From positions 582,238 to 646,237 of the forward strand of contig NZ_SNXB01000002.1 in assembly GCF_004362055.1 (NCBI RefSeq): a DNA stretch of 64,000 bases, given 5' to 3'. Of this stretch, positions 61,864 through 64,000 are shown piece after piece; within the stretch, counting starts at the first letter, position 1, and each line of letters starts with the position of its first letter. The position numbers were made by a program, and so were the translations under genes. Source of the DNA: Flavobacterium sp. 245. GTDB lineage: Bacteria > Bacteroidota > Bacteroidia > Flavobacteriales > Flavobacteriaceae. Below the pieces are notes generated by a model. That model searched no databases, had not been told where the DNA came from, and saw nothing but the letters and a program-made list of their open reading frames with translations.

Positions 61864-63255
61864 TTAGCGGTCCATTCTAACAATCTTTGGTGTAAAAGTT
61901 CCTAAAACTTCAACTAAATCGGCTTGATTTGCCATCACCTTGGTAATGTCTTTATAAGCCATTGGAGCTTCGTCGATATTACCTCCAATTAAGGTTACAT
62001 CATTGGCCTTCAAAACCTTTTTAATTTCGCTTTGCGTAAAAGTACTTTTGCATTTTGCTCTCGAAAACAAACGCCCCGCCCCATGTGAAGCCGAATTTAA
62101 ACTCGCTGCATTTCCTTTACCTTTTACAATGTAACCCGGCGCTGTCATCGAACCTGGAATAATTCCTAATTGACCTTCTGCAGCTGGTGTTGCCCCTTTT
62201 CTGTGGACAATACATTCTTGACCGTTTATCATTTCTTTCCAGGCAAAATTGTGATGATTTTCAATTGTTACCACTACTCTTTTTCCTATCGCTTTGGCAA
62301 TTCGTCTATGAATATCATCATGACACGCTTTAGCATATTCTCCAGCTAAATTCATTGCCATCCAATATTCCTGACCATCATGCGTGTTCAAATCTAACCA
62401 AGCCAAATGCTGTACATTTTTTGGCAACGGACATTGTTTTGTTGCCAAATATGTATAGTGCTTTGCAATATTTGCACCCAAACCACGAGAACCACTATGA
62501 GAAAGAACAGCAAAATATTCGCCTTTTTCTAATTTCCATTCGTTCTCCGGATTTTCAATTTTTGCTATTCCAAATTCTACAAAATGGTTTCCTCCGCCAG
62601 AAGTTCCTAATTGTTTGTAGGCTTTTGGCAAAAGATTCTTTAACAATGGAATGTCCTGGAATTCACTTTTATAAAAAACCTCATGATCTACTCGGGAAGC
62701 ATGCGTTTCATACATTCCAAACTTTGTATTGTCCTTTAAAATGGCTTCTAATTGATGCTCTTTTCCTTTGAAATGTGAAGCCGGCAAATCGAAAATTGAA
62801 AGACTCATTCGGCATCCAATATCAACACCAACTCCATATGGAATCACTGCATTATTTGTTGCTAAAACACCGCCAATTGGCAATCCATACCCCGAATGTG
62901 CATCTGGCATTAATGCTCCCGCGACTGAAACTGGAAGCTTCAATGAGTCATACAATTGAAACTTTGCTTGCTGATCAATTTCATTTTCACCAAAAATGGT
63001 AAAAGGCGCTCTAGTTGCTTTAAGCTGATGCATTCTAACTTGAACTGGTTTTATTAAACCCTCAGCGACTTTACCCCAAGTACCATTTCCTTCATATTTT
63101 TCAGGATTTAATAGCACATCTTTTGCCTCTGTTAGAATAGATTCCTTTTTTTCTCTTTTTCTATATCTATTTATCTGCCCTAAGGCTATGTTTATTGAAT
63201 TGTTTTTTGGAAAACCTAATTTAATCAGGTCTTTTCCAGATAATTTATTTCCCAT
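61864..63255 (-). CDS. rtcB: RtcB-family RNA ligase (PrfH-associated type)
   Basis: 463 residues. RtcB joins 2',3'-cyclic phosphate or 3'-phosphate RNA ends to 5'-OH ends with GTP and Mn. The metal site is GVDIGCRMSLS (Asp, Cys); further ligands sit in HSGSRGLGANIAKHY. The guanylated His is in NSASHGAGRLFSRAKC. A basic N-terminal extension (GKDLIKLGFPKNNSINIALGQINRYRKREKK) distinguishes the prfH-linked class from plain RtcB. First gene of the operon. Confidence 0.96.
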   Translation of the reverse strand: MGNKLSGKDLIKLGFPKNNSINIALGQINRYRKREKKESILTEAKDVLLNPEKYEGNGTWGKVAEGLIKPVQVRMHQLKATRAPFTIFGENEIDQQAKFQLYDSLKLPVSVAGALMPDAHSGYGLPIGGVLATNNAVIPYGVGVDIGCRMSLSIFDLPASHFKGKEHQLEAILKDNTKFGMYETHASRVDHEVFYKSEFQDIPLLKNLLPKAYKQLGTSGGGNHFVEFGIAKIENPENEWKLEKGEYFAVLSHSGSRGLGANIAKHYTYLATKQCPLPKNVQHLAWLDLNTHDGQEYWMAMNLAGEYAKACHDDIHRRIAKAIGKRVVVTIENHHNFAWKEMINGQECIVHRKGATPAAEGQLGIIPGSMTAPGYIVKGKGNAASLNSASHGAGRLFSRAKCKSTFTQSEIKKVLKANDVTLIGGNIDEAPMAYKDITKVMANQADLVEVLGTFTPKIVRMDR

Positions 63256-63335
63256 AAATTGTTTAATTATTTGTTGTGCCAGCTCAAATCAAATTGAAAC
63301 AAAAATGATTCAAAATGAAATAAACGTGCGAAATC

Positions 63336-63351
63336 TTATCCATTCGGATAA
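63336..63351. promoter_or_regulatory. TTATCC-ATTC-GGATAA inverted repeat upstream of rtcB
   Basis: 6-bp perfect arms with a 4-base centre, 81 bp before the rtcB ATG. A possible operator of the rtcB-prfH-TPR unit. Confidence 0.4.
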
Positions 63352-63393
63352 ATACTAAATGTTCTTTCGGGAAAATTTGAAGTGTCTAGAATA

Positions 63394-63429
63394 AAAAAAG
63401 CCCGAAACTAAATGTCTTCGGGCTTTTTT
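63394..63429 (-). terminator. Terminator between the 27-codon ORF and rtcB
   Basis: 13-bp perfect stem AAAAAAGCCCGAA/TTCGGGCTTTTTT followed by a short T run on both strands. It is about 20 bp past the small ORF in the minus direction. Confidence 0.8.
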
Positions 63430-63449
63430 ATATATCTAAAAATGTATTT

Positions 63450-63533
63450 CTAAGATTGAAATAAGCCACGAAGAAGCGCTGCACCAAATCCGTTTGGTGT
63501 GAAGCTTTGTGATGTCGATGTAAGTACAAACAT
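63450..63533 (-). CDS. 27-codon ORF upstream of rtcB
   Basis: ATG 63533 to TAG 63450. The C-terminal half (PNGFGAALLRGLFQS) could form an amphipathic helix. The coding region contains a perfect 7-bp hairpin CACCAAA-TCCG-TTTGGTG (63482-63499). An AATATTTGC near-match to the -7 box and TTTG further upstream (about 63575-63605) give a possible promoter, and a strong terminator follows. It may be a real peptide, a leader peptide or part of a small RNA. Confidence 0.35.
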   Translation of the reverse strand: MFVLTSTSQSFTPNGFGAALLRGLFQS

Positions 63534-63692
63534 TTTTCTTCGTTTTAAAGGGTTATTATTTTTTCGTCTGCAAATATTCAGAATAGTTTTTTGATTTTCC
63601 AAATTTATTTTAAAGATAATTCATCAAAAAATAATTTGATACATTTTTAAATTTTAAAAAAAAACAAGAATATCTATTTGAAAACCAGAGTC

Positions 63693-63720
63693 CTAGTCAT
63701 GATAGAAGCGGTATCGTTTT
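63693..63720 (+). repeat. Possible fragment of the AGCCCCGATAG element
   Basis: AGTCATGATAGAAGCGGTAT resembles the start of copies A and B (AGCCCCGATAGCAACGGCAT). Only this end is visible, in the gene-free stretch 63534-64000. Confidence 0.35.
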
Positions 63721-63780
63721 TTGCTAATAATTAAGGTTTTTCAATGAAAAATTGCAATTTTCAAAGATTCCCTCAAAGTT

Positions 63781-63916
63781 TGTCATTTCGACGAAGGAGA
63801 AATCTTCGCAAAAAACTCCACATTATATATCTCCAATCTTTGTCGAGCTACTTGCGAAGATTTACTTCGTCTATTCGCTAGCGCTCGAGTCTCCTTCGTC
63901 GAAATTGTAAAGGTTA
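63781..63916. repeat. Second copy of the dispersed element, right arm interrupted
   Basis: The left arm TGTCATTTCGACGAAGGAGA (from 63781) matches the element at 60461 with a single base change in its first 20. The right arm is split: TGCGAAGATTT at 63852-63862, an insert of about 27 bp with GCTAGCGCTCGAG, then CTCCTTCGTCGAAATTG to 63907. The rest of the end region, 63908-64000, holds no recognisable feature. Confidence 0.7.
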
Positions 63917-64000
63917 GATAATTCGGTAACAAAATTTAACTTTAATAAATTTTGTTACGATGAGAAATAATAGTCAAGATTCGACTTTAGAGCGAAACTA

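Noticed and set aside
62355..62771. Plus-strand ORF of 138 codons inside rtcB
   Set aside because: Antisense shadow of rtcB, no recognisable domain.

Overview
The window is chromosomal DNA of a Bacteroidota bacterium, almost certainly a Flavobacterium or close relative. The evidence is low GC, promoters with the Bacteroidota -7 box TAnnTTTG, few Shine-Dalgarno sequences and several TTG starts, a secreted pectate lyase with a type IX secretion C-terminal sorting domain, a bacillithiol-type YtxJ protein, and an arginine pathway built on an N-acylornithine carbamoyltransferase. I see no rRNA, tRNA, CRISPR array, transposase or prophage gene. Most of the window is core-type genome.

Layout. 0-10 kb: EamA exporter divergent from a MocR regulator, bestrophin channel, Usp-like protein, an OmpR-type two-component system, a POTRA-less Omp85 barrel, aspartase. 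10-17 kb: Qnr-like pentapeptide protein, a frameshifted membrane gene, acetyltransferase, guaC, miaE, glyA divergent from fumarylacetoacetase. 17-23 kb: agmatine deiminase and N-carbamoylputrescine amidase (agmatine to putrescine), separated by a choice-of-anchor I lipoprotein and an OmpA protein. 23-30 kb: DUF808 protein, a 39-residue glycine-rich membrane peptide, clpB, ytxJ, two DUF2157-type membrane proteins. 30-31.4 kb: pectate lyase behind a perfect palindromic operator. 31.4-42.5 kb: a ten-gene minus-strand arginine/proline cluster (GNAT, argG, argC, argD, proA, proB, argF', argB, argE, argH). It encodes a complete route from glutamate to arginine through N-acyl-citrulline, if the first gene is the N-acylglutamate synthase. 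43-51 kb: M1 metallopeptidase, aldose epimerase-like protein, acetyltransferase, outer-membrane proteins, VF530 protein, smpB, lipoprotein, and an XRE regulator with a degenerate Fic domain. 51-60 kb: pcm, then mostly plus-strand housekeeping genes (oxidoreductase, 3-hydroxybutyryl-CoA dehydrogenase, YggS, exonuclease/GIY-YIG fusion, K+ channel with zinc ribbon, miaA, envelope genes, acyl-ACP thioesterase). 60.6-63.3 kb: a minus-strand rtcB-prfH-TPR operon, an RNA/ribosome repair module.

The strongest candidates for something undescribed are: (1) a 122-bp region at 42719-42840, between the arg promoter and the first arg gene, that can form an outer helix enclosing several perfect hairpins and looks like a structured RNA; (2) the TPR gene translationally coupled to prfH and rtcB, plus a 27-codon ORF and terminator just upstream of rtcB; (3) the XRE-pseudoFic protein, which has lost both the catalytic His and the inhibitory Glu. 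Intergenic DNA is rich in dispersed repeats: tandem arrays of 7- or 8-bp units with a different sequence at each site, 100-bp elements with 27-bp perfect inverted ends, and an AGCCCCGATAG hairpin family.
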